Shown here: in pieces, positions 6,695 to 15,287 of the stretch
Numbering within the stretch: position 1 is the first letter of the stretch
Layout: every line of letters starts with the position of its first letter
Source: Firmicutes bacterium CAG:170
GTDB taxonomy: Bacteria > Bacillota > Clostridia > Oscillospirales > Oscillospiraceae
Direction: 5' to 3'
Assembly: GCA_000436735.1 (NCBI GenBank)
Contig: FR887097.1
Location: 1-23,637 of the forward strand
DNA length: 23,637 bases
Program-made: the position numbers and the translations under genes
Notes under the pieces: generated by a model
Told to the model about the DNA's origin: nothing
What the model saw: only the letters and a program-made list of their open reading frames with translations
Databases searched by the model: none

Positions 6695-7551
6695 AGCTTT
6701 CCTTCGAACATATCAGCAAGCTCTACGGCGATACAGCCGCACTGCAGCAGATCGACCTGACCCTCGGATCAGGCGTCTATGGCTTGCTCGGTCCAAACGG
6801 AGCCGGGAAAACGACGCTGATGCGGATCATGACGGATCTGCTCGCCCCATCGACCGGACGTGTCTTGCTGGATGGGCAGGACATTGCGGTCATGGGCGCT
6901 GCGTTCCGGAAAAAGCTCGGCTATCTGCCGCAGGATTTCGGCGTTTATCCGAATTTCACAGCGGAGCAGTTTCTGCTCTATATCGCCAGATTAAAGGGCT
7001 TGTCAAAATTTGAGGCCAAGCGGCAAACGGATGAGCTTCTGCGCATGGTCGGTCTGGAGGACAAAAAGCAGAAAAAGCTGAAAGGTTTCTCCGGCGGACA
7101 GCGGCAGCGCGTGGGAATCGCACAGGCACTGCTTGGAGATCCCGAAATTCTGGTGCTGGACGAGCCGACGGCGGGACTTGACCCGGAAGAACGGATCCGG
7201 TTCCGCGGGATCATCAGTGATCTTTCCCAGCAAAAGCTCGTTTTGCTGTCGACGCATATTGTATCGGATCTCGAAGCAGTCGCAAACGAAATCATTCTGC
7301 TCCGGAAAGGTGTTGTTCTCGAAATGCAACAGCCTGCTTCGCTGCTGGAGCAGCTGAACGGGCAAGTCTGGCTCGTTACAGTTCCTGCTGCGGACGAAGC
7401 GGCACTCACAAAGCAATATACCTGCAGCAATGTCATGCACACAGACGGAAAAAGTGTGATCCGTCTGCTCAGCGAAAGCGCCCCTCGACCCGACGCAGTA
7501 CCAACAGCACCCAATATGGAGGATATGTATCTATATTATTTCGGTAGATGA
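6691..7551 (+). CDS. ABC transporter ATP-binding protein
   Basis: The protein has 286 residues and a complete nucleotide-binding domain: Walker A GPNGAGKT (34-41), Q-loop YLPQDFG (Q81), signature SGGQR (134-138), Walker B ILVLDEPTAGLDP (D157, E158) and switch histidine STH (H189). The ~80-residue C-terminal extension is typical of BcrA/CcmA-type exporters. AAAGGAG sits 12 nt before the ATG, which overlaps the previous stop. It would energise the permease pair at 5145 and 5975, probably exporting an antimicrobial, lipid or peptide. The stop codon falls inside repeat B (7548-7661), so the repeat joins the operon exactly at its 3' end. Confidence 0.95.
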   Translation: MKLSFEHISKLYGDTAALQQIDLTLGSGVYGLLGPNGAGKTTLMRIMTDLLAPSTGRVLLDGQDIAVMGAAFRKKLGYLPQDFGVYPNFTAEQFLLYIARLKGLSKFEAKRQTDELLRMVGLEDKKQKKLKGFSGGQRQRVGIAQALLGDPEILVLDEPTAGLDPEERIRFRGIISDLSQQKLVLLSTHIVSDLEAVANEIILLRKGVVLEMQQPASLLEQLNGQVWLVTVPAADEAALTKQYTCSNVMHTDGKSVIRLLSESAPRPDAVPTAPNMEDMYLYYFGR

Positions 7552-7661
7552 TCGTCCGGCTGATTTTGGCTGGATCTCGGGTGCAGTAAAGTGCAGACTT
7601 TTTAGAAGGCAGCTTGCAAGTTTTCGGGCCTGCAAGCTTTCCTTCTCTATAAACTCAGAAT
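7548..7661 (+). repeat. 114-bp repeat B, copy 1
   Basis: This aligns without gaps to 17871-17984, about 80% identical by hand count (92 of 114). It encodes the end of a small ORF (MIVRLILAGSRVQ-stop; copy 2 reads MIVSLILSGYRVQ-stop), then a perfectly conserved CGGGTGCAGTAAAG-type segment and a terminator hairpin. In copy 2 the small ORF is 49 codons; here only the last 13 remain, fused to the ABC ATPase 3' end. Confidence 0.8.
7604..7646 (+). terminator. Intrinsic terminator of the ECF/ABC operon
   Basis: AGCTTGCA (7611-7618) pairs with TGCAAGCT (7631-7638), and AGAAGG (7604-7609) pairs with CCTTCT (7641-7646) outside it. The downstream run is CT-rich rather than pure T, so it is weaker than the sister terminator at 17932. 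Confidence 0.6.
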
Positions 7662-7816
7662 CGATTATGTTGACGCAGAACCTCCGGGAATGAGATCTGA
7701 CCGTTCGTTCGCAGCACCTCCTGATAGCTCATGCCGCGCATTTTCTGGTATGCTTGGTATCCTCTCCGCCGCCCTTTGTGTTTTTCGCATACGGGTTCTA
7801 TTTTGCTCAGAGATGA
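7655..7816 (-). other. Unidentified open stretch in frame after the GH13 stop; possible gene remnant
   Basis: In the same frame as the GH13 gene, right after its stop, 53 codons stay open to a TGA at 7655. They include a protein-like stretch, GRRRGYQAYQKMRGMSYQEV followed by LRTNGQISFPEVLRQHNRF. No good start codon with a Shine-Dalgarno is seen. It could be the tail of a displaced gene or chance. This is the only content of the 265-bp gap between the ABC operon and the GH13 gene apart from repeat B. No clear terminator for the minus-strand operon is visible. Confidence 0.25.
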
Positions 7817-9445
7817 TCAGCGGTGCAGAAGCTGCACACAAAATAGACCGTATGGCTCCATCCGGCCGTTCTCAACGCCGTCGCTGAGGAGACAGTCGCC
7901 CTGCATTTCCGGCGGGAGCGCGGCAGGCGCGTTGCTGAAATTACAGCATACACGGATACGCTCTTTGTCGCAGGCGCGTTCATAGGCAAGAAGCTGCGGG
8001 TGCTCCGGCAGGAGCAGGCGGAACGTCCCGCTGCGCAGCGCATCCGAGCTTTGCCGCAGCGCCAGCAGCCTCCGGTAGAAGTGCAGGATCGAATCCGGGT
8101 CTGCCTGCGCACGATACACGTTGATCTGCCGGTAGTTCGGATTTACATCGATCCACGGCGTTCCGGCGGTAAAGCCCGCGTTGGCGGAGGCATCCCACTG
8201 CATGGGCGTGCGCGCATTGTCGCGGCCCTTTTTGCGGATGCCGTTCCATGCCCAGGCCTCCCGCCCATCCTTTCGGGCCTGCGCAAGCAGATTGAGGCTC
8301 TCCACATCGCGGAGCTGCGTCTCGTCCCGGAACGGGAAATTTGTCATGCCGATTTCCTCGCCCTGATACAAAAACGGCGTTCCGCGCAGCAGATACATGG
8401 CTGCCGCCAGCATCTTTGCGCTTCGGACGCGCAGCGCCTCCGAAGCGTCGGATCCGAACCGCGACACGACCCGCGGCTGATCGTGGTTGCCCCAGAACAG
8501 CGTGTTCCAATCGACCGCCTCCTGCCAGCGCACAAGAAGCTGCTTGAATTTCTTCAGGTCAAACGGAATGACATTCCATTTGCCGTCCCGGCCGTCGAGA
8601 TCCATAAAATCGAACTGGAACAGCAGATCCAGCTCCCGGCCGTCGCCGACAACGGAGTCTGCATTCTCCGGCGTTACGAAGGTCGTTTCACCCACGCACA
8701 TACAGTCTCTCCCATCAAAGCAGCGGCGGCGCATTTCCCGCAGATACTCGTGCAGCTTCGGCTGAAATGCGAACTGCTCCGGCGCAAACACATACCCGTC
8801 GCCCTGACCGTCCGGCAGACCGAGCGCCTTTGCAATCAAACTGATCACGTCCATCCGGAAGCCGTCTACGCCGCGGTCAAACCAGCGATTCATCATGGCA
8901 TAGACCGCTTCCCGGAGCTTTGGATTTTCCCAGTTCAGATCCGGCTGCTTCTCGCTGAACAGATGCAGGTACCATTGGCCGGTTTTTTCATCGTAACTCC
9001 ACGCCGACGGCGTAAAGAAGGACGACCAGTTGTTCGGCTCCCTTCCGTTCTTGCCGTCGCGCCAGATATAGTAATCCCGGTAGGGATTGTCCCGGCTTTT
9101 TCTCGATTCCACAAACCAGGCGTGTTCATCGGAGGAGTGATTCACGACGAGATCCATCACCAGCTTGATGTCCCGCTTGTGCATTTCCCGCAGAAGCGTA
9201 TCAAAATCCTCCATCGTTCCAAATTCAGACATGATCTTTTCATAGTCACGGATATCATATCCCATGTCCGCATTCGGAGAATCATACACCGGGCACAGCC
9301 AGACCGCGCCGACGCCCAGCCATTTCAGATGATCCAGCCGGGAGATGATGCCGGGGATATCTCCGATCCCGTCGCCGTTGGAATCCTGAAAGCTGCGCGG
9401 GTAGATCTGGTAAAATACCCGTTCCTTCCACCATGCCGCACGCAT
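7817..9445 (-). CDS. GH13 oligo-1,6-glucosidase (dextran glucosidase/isomaltase type)
   Basis: The protein has 542 residues, close to the ~540-560 of this family. It has all conserved GH13 regions: DLVVNH (98-103), GFRMDV with nucleophile D199, acid/base E253 in CVGETTF, and D322 in GNHDQPR. Valine right after the nucleophile (V200) and QPDLN (167-171) are features known from oligo-1,6-glucosidases, as opposed to alpha-1,4-specific maltases. It should remove glucose from the non-reducing end of imported isomalto-oligosaccharides. It has no signal peptide, so it is cytosolic. The ATG at 9445 is chosen because AAAGGAG lies 8 nt upstream; an ATG at 9472 lacks one. It is the last gene of the operon, 31 bp after the AraC gene. 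Confidence 0.93.
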   Translation of the reverse strand: MRAAWWKERVFYQIYPRSFQDSNGDGIGDIPGIISRLDHLKWLGVGAVWLCPVYDSPNADMGYDIRDYEKIMSEFGTMEDFDTLLREMHKRDIKLVMDLVVNHSSDEHAWFVESRKSRDNPYRDYYIWRDGKNGREPNNWSSFFTPSAWSYDEKTGQWYLHLFSEKQPDLNWENPKLREAVYAMMNRWFDRGVDGFRMDVISLIAKALGLPDGQGDGYVFAPEQFAFQPKLHEYLREMRRRCFDGRDCMCVGETTFVTPENADSVVGDGRELDLLFQFDFMDLDGRDGKWNVIPFDLKKFKQLLVRWQEAVDWNTLFWGNHDQPRVVSRFGSDASEALRVRSAKMLAAAMYLLRGTPFLYQGEEIGMTNFPFRDETQLRDVESLNLLAQARKDGREAWAWNGIRKKGRDNARTPMQWDASANAGFTAGTPWIDVNPNYRQINVYRAQADPDSILHFYRRLLALRQSSDALRSGTFRLLLPEHPQLLAYERACDKERIRVCCNFSNAPAALPPEMQGDCLLSDGVENGRMEPYGLFCVQLLHR

Positions 9446-9476
9446 TGCGTTTTCTCCTTTCCGTTCCTGCATCGTA

Positions 9477-10370
9477 TCAGCTTCTGACCTCCTTGTAGTA
9501 TTCCGTCGGGCTCATGCCGGTCATTTTCCGAAACAGCTTGGAAAAATAGTATCGATCCTCGATCCCAACCAGATACGCGATCTCCGAAAACGGCAGATCG
9601 GTCGTGGAGATCAGCTGCTTTGCGTTGTTGATCCGCAAAATGTTGAGATAGGCAAACACCGGCGAGCCGGTCAGAGAGGAAAACACCCGGTTCAGATAAT
9701 CGAAGTTTCCCTCGAACAGCTCCTCGATCTCCCGGCTGGTCAGACGCTTGGTATAGTTCTGATTCAGATAGCGCAGAAGCTGCTCCGCGATCACGTCGGA
9801 CTTTCGGATTTTTCGTCCCTGTACGCTGTTTTTTGCAAGCAGATGCTCGTGCGCCGTCTGGAGCAGAAAGCTGTGCAGCAGGGCGGACGCCCGGCGCTTA
9901 TAGTCGTCCTCCCGGCTGTCATAGCATTCTACTGCCGCGTGCAGCTGGGATTTGAATTCCCCGCCGGTCAGATGGAACTGCTTCGGCAGGCAGGTTTCCG
10001 GAGCCGTGGGATCGCAGGCGTCCAGATTATAGCCGACCAGACTTTGACGCCGTTTTTCCGCCAGCAGCGCCATCGCCTGCCGGTCGTCTGCGGCCCGGTG
10101 CATATCCGGGTGCGTAAAATGTGCGTAATAATAGTCGCAGGCGGCCTTCTGATAGCCCTCATGCGGAAGGCCCGGCTCCAGCAGGAAGAAATCTCCCGCG
10201 CTCAGATGATAACGGACGCCGTCCTCCTGCAAATACAGATTCCCGTCCCGGATCACATACAGGACCCATTCGTTGATGCAGCGGGAAAAATGGATCCACG
10301 GCTCGTTATACCGGATCTGTCCCAGCATCCGCACCTTCGGGAGCAGATCTGCATTGTAGGATATCAGCAT
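9477..10370 (-). CDS. AraC-family transcriptional regulator of the glucan operon
   Basis: The protein has 297 residues. The N-terminal half is a cupin-like sensor domain (INEWVLYVIRDGNLYLQEDG, then YHLSAGDFFLLEPGLPHEGY), as in AraC/MsmR-type sugar regulators. The C-terminal ~100 residues hold the two helix-turn-helix units: LTSREIEELFEGNFDYLNRV, then LPFSEIAYLVGIEDRYYFSK followed by LFRKMTGMSPTEYYKE. The ATG at 10370 has GGAGGA about 7 nt upstream and overlaps the GH66 stop by 7 bp. It therefore lies inside the operon it presumably controls, most likely as an activator induced by an isomalto-oligosaccharide. The ligand and operator are not readable. Confidence 0.92.
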   Translation of the reverse strand: MLISYNADLLPKVRMLGQIRYNEPWIHFSRCINEWVLYVIRDGNLYLQEDGVRYHLSAGDFFLLEPGLPHEGYQKAACDYYYAHFTHPDMHRAADDRQAMALLAEKRRQSLVGYNLDACDPTAPETCLPKQFHLTGGEFKSQLHAAVECYDSREDDYKRRASALLHSFLLQTAHEHLLAKNSVQGRKIRKSDVIAEQLLRYLNQNYTKRLTSREIEELFEGNFDYLNRVFSSLTGSPVFAYLNILRINNAKQLISTTDLPFSEIAYLVGIEDRYYFSKLFRKMTGMSPTEYYKEVRS

Positions 10371-11983
10371 ACTTCGTCCTCCATTGTAAACCAGATTGCG
10401 GCCCAATAGTCCAGCCGCGCAAGCTCTGCCGTATAGATCCGCCCCTGCGGCGTCTGCCGGCAGGTCAGCGGCAGACGCTCCGCGCACAGGCTTTCGCCGT
10501 CCGGCGAAGCGGCAAATGCACCGGCGATCGGCCGGTCAAGCCGCACATGGATCCGGATGTTCTCCGCAGCCTTCGGCGCGGCCTTTGCCTCGTTCCACCG
10601 CGCGTTGTTCCCGCGCAGGTTGACAAGCTGAATGTTCAGGCGGCTCCCGCTTTCCCGGATCATGCTCCAGACGGTATCCGCCTCCGCGTCCGTGGAAAAA
10701 ACGCAGTCTTCCGCTTCGAACTGAATATCCTCATTGATCCCGCCGGCCGCAGTGCGTCCGATGTCCATACCGGCGTCCAGATACAAAAGCGCGGCATAGC
10801 GCACCAGAAAATCGCAGTACCGCTGCACCACGGGCAAGAAGGACGGACGGAGGGCAGCATAGTTGGCATAGTAGCTGTCCTGCAGGGCGGCTTTATTTTC
10901 GCCCAGCACCAGCTGTGTGCCGCCTGCTGCGCAGATCGCGGCCCAGGACAGGCGGAACGCCCGTTCCGCACCGTCCGTGTCCGCCTGCTGGAACGGATGC
11001 AGATAGGCCGCAAGCACCACCTGCTTTCCGGAGCACAGCCGCGCTTCCCGGATCAGCGTATACAGATCGTAATAGCGGTCGTTCGGCGGCCAGACCTCAA
11101 TGTAGACTGCGTCCTGCTTTGTTCCGGCTACCGCCTCCATCGGCCAGTTGTTGACGGCGTTGAAAATCACGCCTGCGGCAGAGTCTTCCTTTCGGACTGC
11201 CTCCGCCGCCCGGTCGATCAGCTTCGGAAGCGCGTCGGTCAGCTCGACTGGACGCCGCTCCGCGTCCCAGACCTGCTTTGGAAAGCCGTAGGTGTCCATA
11301 TGGATCCCGGAAAAGCCAAAGGCGACGGCCTTTCGGAATTCTGCCAGAATATGCTCCGACCAGCCGCAGCTTGGCGCGATGTTCATGTAATAGAGCCACC
11401 CGGCAAAGGTCATCGCCTGCCCGTCCATGGTATACATGGCCCATTCCGGGTGCTCTGCAAACAGCTCCTTTGCAGCGGCATAGACGGCGCCGTAGGCAAT
11501 GGGCCGGATCCCGGCTGCCTTGCAGGCGGCGATCTTTGCGCGGATCGCGGCAAGATCGGTTTCCCTGCCCATGGGATCGAGATACCGCTCCTGCGGCGGC
11601 AGCAGCATATCGTGGCGGTACATCCAGTCATAAAACTGCACGGCGTTGAAGTGCAGCCGCCGGAGCCAGTCCACGTCCTGCGTTTCAGTGTCCGCAGAGG
11701 TAAAATCCGATAAAAAAGCGTACCGTGTCACCTGACGGGAATCCTCCACAACGTCGAACGCGCCCTCCCACTGCGCAGAGCCGGCCTCGACGGCGACTCC
11801 GTAGCTGCCAATCGGCAGCGGCGGCAGGATCAGCGTCCGTCCGCTTTGGCGCACGGAGCAGTCAACGGGCGTTTCCAGCCGGTATACACATACGCGCAGC
11901 GCGTTCACGCCCTCCGGCAGGCTGAGCCGTACCTCCTGCCCGGTCAGATACTGCGCGCGGTCAAATTCACAGATCAGCTTCAT
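10364..11983 (-). CDS. GH66-family enzyme (dextranase-like), intracellular
   Basis: The protein has 539 residues. An N-terminal beta-rich domain (about 1-85) is followed by a TIM-barrel from about 88 (YAFLSDFTSADTETQDVDWL), RRLHFNAVQFYDWMYRHDML, and GWLYYMNIAPSCGWSEHILA. The candidate nucleophile D230 is in FGFSGIHMDTYG and the acid/base E296 in DAVYIEVWPPN, the layout of GH66 dextranases and cycloisomaltooligosaccharide glucanotransferases. A C-terminal beta domain starts near 450. Known secreted dextranases have a signal peptide and often a wall anchor. This one has neither and is shorter, so it should act in the cytosol on imported oligosaccharides. The long insertion typical of cyclising members is not evident. 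The start overlaps the permease stop (ATGA) with GAAGGG before it. Overlap with the AraC gene supports one transcript. Confidence 0.85.
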   Translation of the reverse strand: MKLICEFDRAQYLTGQEVRLSLPEGVNALRVCVYRLETPVDCSVRQSGRTLILPPLPIGSYGVAVEAGSAQWEGAFDVVEDSRQVTRYAFLSDFTSADTETQDVDWLRRLHFNAVQFYDWMYRHDMLLPPQERYLDPMGRETDLAAIRAKIAACKAAGIRPIAYGAVYAAAKELFAEHPEWAMYTMDGQAMTFAGWLYYMNIAPSCGWSEHILAEFRKAVAFGFSGIHMDTYGFPKQVWDAERRPVELTDALPKLIDRAAEAVRKEDSAAGVIFNAVNNWPMEAVAGTKQDAVYIEVWPPNDRYYDLYTLIREARLCSGKQVVLAAYLHPFQQADTDGAERAFRLSWAAICAAGGTQLVLGENKAALQDSYYANYAALRPSFLPVVQRYCDFLVRYAALLYLDAGMDIGRTAAGGINEDIQFEAEDCVFSTDAEADTVWSMIRESGSRLNIQLVNLRGNNARWNEAKAAPKAAENIRIHVRLDRPIAGAFAASPDGESLCAERLPLTCRQTPQGRIYTAELARLDYWAAIWFTMEDEVC

Positions 11984-12858
11984 CCCTTCACCGCCCCCTG
12001 TGTCAGGCCGCCGACGACCATTTTCCGCTGGAACAGGATAAACAGCGCGACGACCGGTATCAGCGCGAGGATCGACGCGGCAAAGACCCACTCCCAGCGC
12101 GTGGCGTACTGCCCGTTGAGCCGCTGCAGCAGCAGCGGGAGCGTCATCATTTTCTCATCCGCGCCGACGAGCACCTTGGCGGTAAAATACTCCTCCCAGA
12201 AGCCCTGAAACGCGAAGATGGTCATTGTGCCGATCGCCGGCTTGGAGAGGGGCAGCATGATCTTGAAAAAAATCGTGCCGTGTCCGCCGCCGTCGATAAT
12301 GACCGATTCAGACAGAGAATCCGGCAGACCCCGGAAGAAATTCCGAAGGAAAAACGTATGCCCGCAGACGTTGGTCGCCACATACACCAGAATCAGACCG
12401 GCACGCGTCCCGATCAGGCCGTTTGTCAGGCCCGGAAGCGGAATGCCCTTCAAGATCAGGAACTGCGGTATGATGTTCAGAAAGCCCGGCATCATCAGCG
12501 TAAACAGATAGATTCCAAAGAGCTTGTCCCGGCCCGGAAACCGGATGCGGGCGAAGCCGTAGGCCGAGAGCGTGGAGATGAACACGGAAAGAGCGACCGT
12601 TACACAAGTATTGACGACGCTGTTCCAGACCGCCGTCGGGAAAATCTCCAGCTCCAGAATATGCTTGTACGCGGAAAAATCCAGTCTGGTCGGAAGCAGT
12701 CTGGGCGGGTACGGCAGCACATAGCTGAATTCCTCAAAGGAATTGCTGATCATGAAGAAAAACGGAACAGAAAAGACCAGCAGCGCGCTGATCAGCAGCG
12801 CCCACAGCAGGATCTGGCCCAGAAGCTCCGATCCCTTTTTGCTTTTGACGTGTTTCAA
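11980..12858 (-). CDS. Carbohydrate ABC transporter permease, MalG type
   Basis: The protein has 292 residues and about six transmembrane helices, starting with LGQILLWALLISALLVFSV. The cytosolic EAA loop that docks onto the ATPase is present as ESVIIDGGGHGTIFFKIMLP near residue 195, and it ends with the typical FILFQRKMVVGGLTQGAVKG tail. The start codon is TTG (12858), fixed by AGGAGG 7 nt upstream and by the family-typical N-terminus. Two bases separate it from the preceding permease gene. It works with the MalF-type protein and the lipoprotein at 13881. Confidence 0.95.
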   Translation of the reverse strand: MKHVKSKKGSELLGQILLWALLISALLVFSVPFFFMISNSFEEFSYVLPYPPRLLPTRLDFSAYKHILELEIFPTAVWNSVVNTCVTVALSVFISTLSAYGFARIRFPGRDKLFGIYLFTLMMPGFLNIIPQFLILKGIPLPGLTNGLIGTRAGLILVYVATNVCGHTFFLRNFFRGLPDSLSESVIIDGGGHGTIFFKIMLPLSKPAIGTMTIFAFQGFWEEYFTAKVLVGADEKMMTLPLLLQRLNGQYATRWEWVFAASILALIPVVALFILFQRKMVVGGLTQGAVKG

Positions 12859-12860
12859 GC

Positions 12861-13808
12861 CTATCCCTCCTGTTCTGTGCTGTTCAGCTTCAGCGTCCGG
12901 TTCAGGATCACCGTCAGGATCACGATGGTCACGGCGGAGATCATGCCGATGGCCGAGGCCTCGCCGAAGGCGAACTGATTGAACGCCTTGTCATACAGCA
13001 GATACTGCAGCGTGGATGTTTTGCCGTTCGGATTGCCGCCGGTCAGCATCATGACCTGAATAAAGACGTTGAACGAACCGATAATCATGTTTACCATGAC
13101 ATAGAAGGTCGTGGGCCGCAGACTCGGCATGGTGATATAGCGGAATCTTGCCCAGAGTCCCGCGCCGTCCAGCTCCGCTGCCTCATAGCGCTCCTTTGGG
13201 ATGCTCTGAAGCGCCGCCAGATAGATCAGCATGGCCCAGCCGACGTTTTTCCAGATGCCCATGAGCCAGATGGCCGCATTGCCGGACCACTCCCGCAGCA
13301 GCCACGGCACATAGTCGTCCAGCACATGCAGCACATTCACGAGAATGTAGTTGATCAGCCCTCGGTTGGAGTTGTTGAACATATACTGGAACACCAGACT
13401 GACAATGACCCACGAGGTGATGACCGGCAGATAAAAGCCCACGCGGAAGACGCCCTGTCCGCGTTTGAGATTGTTGATCAGATACGCAAACAGCATGCCG
13501 CCCAGCAGGATAAACGGGACGGTCACGAGCGCGTAAAGGAAGTTGTTCCGATAGGCATACCAGAACCGGGAGCCGCCGGACAGGACCTTTTTGAAATTCT
13601 CAAGACCGATGAACGTGATGTTTCCCTGCACGATCTGATAATCGGACAGCGCAATGCGGATCGTAAACAGCAGCGGATAGAGCACGAACACCGCCACCAG
13701 GATCAGCCCCGGCAGGATAAACGGCAGCGCCGTGAGCCAGCCGCGCACGCCCTTGCGGACTGCGCCGGGCCGCCCGGCCCGCAGACCGGCTTTTTCGGCA
13801 GAAACCAT
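12861..13808 (-). CDS. Carbohydrate ABC transporter permease, MalF type
   Basis: The protein has 315 residues, with helix 1 at ALPFILPGLILVAVFVLYPL and an EAA loop EAAELDGAGLWARFRYITMP near residue 215. AGGAGG lies upstream of the ATG. It is a CUT1-type inner-membrane subunit forming the translocation path with the MalG-type partner. It is separated from the binding-protein gene by a strong hairpin at 13832-13864, so it is probably made at a lower level than the binding protein. Confidence 0.95.
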   Translation of the reverse strand: MVSAEKAGLRAGRPGAVRKGVRGWLTALPFILPGLILVAVFVLYPLLFTIRIALSDYQIVQGNITFIGLENFKKVLSGGSRFWYAYRNNFLYALVTVPFILLGGMLFAYLINNLKRGQGVFRVGFYLPVITSWVIVSLVFQYMFNNSNRGLINYILVNVLHVLDDYVPWLLREWSGNAAIWLMGIWKNVGWAMLIYLAALQSIPKERYEAAELDGAGLWARFRYITMPSLRPTTFYVMVNMIIGSFNVFIQVMMLTGGNPNGKTSTLQYLLYDKAFNQFAFGEASAIGMISAVTIVILTVILNRTLKLNSTEQEG

Positions 13809-13831
13809 GGGGATACCCTTCCTCCTTTCTC

Positions 13832-13864
13832 AAAAAGGCCGCAGAACCGTTGGGTCCTGCGGCC
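13832..13864 (-). terminator. Leaky intrinsic terminator between binding protein and permease genes
   Basis: Reading leftward, GGCCGCAGGACC pairs with GGTTCTGCGGCC around a 4-nt loop with one mismatch, followed by TTTTT. It sits 16 nt after the binding-protein stop and before the permease's own Shine-Dalgarno. Such an element lets most transcripts end after the binding protein while some read on. Confidence 0.8.
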
Positions 13865-13880
13865 TGCTGTAAGACGCGGT

Positions 13881-15209
13881 TTAGCTGAGCTGCTCGTCGA
13901 TCCGGGCCGCCGCATCGTGAAGCGCCTGCGCCACATCCGCGCCATCGACGAAGATGCTGGTCACCGTTTCGCTCCAGATCTCCTGGATCGCGGAATTGTT
14001 GGGAGACGGAATGCGCGCCTTGGCCGATTCCATCTGCTGCATGTAAACAGACCAGACGGGGTTGCTCTGCACGGCCTCGCTGCTTACCAGCGACTTGAGG
14101 ATCGGCAGCTGACCGGCCTCGAGCATGGCAAGCTGCACATCCTCGGAGGTCATGAACTTGGCAAATTCATAGGCTGCCTCCGGGTGCGCGCTGGTGGCGA
14201 ACACGGCGATATCCTCGCCGCCGACCACGGAAGCACTGCGGCCCTCGTAGGTGGGAATGGTCGCAGCGGTGATGCCCTTGGAGAGGCTGTCCTCATAGGA
14301 GCCAAAGTACCACGGGCCTTCAAAGAACATGGCGTATTCGCTGTTGATGCCGTCCCATGCGTCCACCGAGCCGTCCACGTCGCGGATGGTAAAGACCTTC
14401 TCGTCATGCAGCTCCACGATCTTCTGCATGGCTGCGATGCTGGCGTCGCTGTCCAGATAGCCGCTGGCCTTGGTAAAGCCGTCGTCGGTCAGTACGCCGC
14501 CGAACAGCCAGAAGTACGGGTACATATCCCAGTCGCCGACGCCGGAAACATTCAGGGAGTAGGTGCCGCGGGTCTTGGCGGCCTCAATGAACTCCTCCAT
14601 GGTAGCCGGGATCTCGTCAAGTCCCAGCTCCTTGAGCACGTTGGTGTTGACAACGGCCGCCTTGCAGTTGGTATCCAGCGGCAGGCCGTAATATTTGCCC
14701 TGATAGAGGTTGGTCGAAAGCGGTGCGTCCAGATACGATGCGGAAAGCTCTGCGAAGTCCGGGTAATCACTCAGCGCAGCCAGACCACCCTGCTTGGCAT
14801 AGGCTGCGATGTTGGCGATGTCCACACGGGCCACGTCCGGGCTCATGCCGGTGCCGAAGGAGGTCACGATCATCTGGTGGTACTGGCTGCTGTCCTGACG
14901 GACGGCCTCGACCTTGATCTCGGGATGAAGCGTTTCCCAAAGCGGCATGACGACGTTCAGAAACTGCGCTTCTTCGCTGTCACCGTAGGTATGCCAGAAC
15001 GTGATGGTGACAGGCTCTGCCTGCTCGGGCGCGTCTGTCTGCTCCGGTTCGTCAGCCTGCGCCGGCGTATCGGCTGTCTGCGCGGGTGCGTCGGCGGTAT
15101 TATCCGACGCAGGCTCCTGCGTCTGGGCCTTGCCGCAGCCTGCCGCGCACATTACGATCATAACGACGGAAAGCAGCAATGCGATCCATTTTGCAACACT
15201 CTTTTTCAT
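13881..15209 (-). CDS. Extracellular solute-binding lipoprotein for oligosaccharide uptake (CUT1 ABC system)
   Basis: The protein has 442 residues. The signal peptide MKKSVAKWIALLLSVVMIVM ends in the lipobox AAGC with C25 as the lipidated residue. A ~40-residue low-complexity linker of Pro/Glu/Thr/Ala repeats (ADTPAQADEPEQTDAPEQAE) spaces it from the membrane. The family 1 fold then begins at VTITFWHTYGDSEEAQFLN and contains SPDVARVDIANIAAYAKQGG, YYGLPLDTNCKAAVVNTNVL, and AYEFAKFMTSEDVQLAMLEA. It captures the sugar outside the cell and delivers it to the permease pair. The ligand is inferred from the neighbouring GH66 and alpha-1,6-glucosidase to be isomalto-oligosaccharides. GGAGG lies 9 nt before the ATG; an upstream in-frame ATG at 15248 has no such site. 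The energising ATPase is not encoded here and may be a shared MsmK/MsmX type. Confidence 0.93.
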   Translation of the reverse strand: MKKSVAKWIALLLSVVMIVMCAAGCGKAQTQEPASDNTADAPAQTADTPAQADEPEQTDAPEQAEPVTITFWHTYGDSEEAQFLNVVMPLWETLHPEIKVEAVRQDSSQYHQMIVTSFGTGMSPDVARVDIANIAAYAKQGGLAALSDYPDFAELSASYLDAPLSTNLYQGKYYGLPLDTNCKAAVVNTNVLKELGLDEIPATMEEFIEAAKTRGTYSLNVSGVGDWDMYPYFWLFGGVLTDDGFTKASGYLDSDASIAAMQKIVELHDEKVFTIRDVDGSVDAWDGINSEYAMFFEGPWYFGSYEDSLSKGITAATIPTYEGRSASVVGGEDIAVFATSAHPEAAYEFAKFMTSEDVQLAMLEAGQLPILKSLVSSEAVQSNPVWSVYMQQMESAKARIPSPNNSAIQEIWSETVTSIFVDGADVAQALHDAAARIDEQLS

Positions 15210-15258
15210 TGTTTTTCCTCCTGCTTCGTAATCTCTGCGAAGTTTCATTCGCAGTTTG

Positions 15259-15287
15259 ATTATACCCCTCCGTTTTCGGCAGGTGAA
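15259..15287 (-). promoter_or_regulatory. Promoter of the glucan-utilisation operon
   Basis: On the reverse strand TTCACC (15287-15282), a 17-nt spacer and a perfect TATAAT (15264-15259) lie about 50 nt before the binding-protein ATG. The weak -35 fits an activator-dependent promoter such as an AraC-controlled one. No cre-like palindrome was seen nearby. Confidence 0.65.

Noticed and set aside
8000..9487. 495-codon plus-strand open frame
   Set aside because: It is antisense to the GH13 gene, an effect of high third-position G/C.
10547..11713. 388-codon plus-strand open frame
   Set aside because: It is antisense to the GH66 gene, with no start signal or motif.
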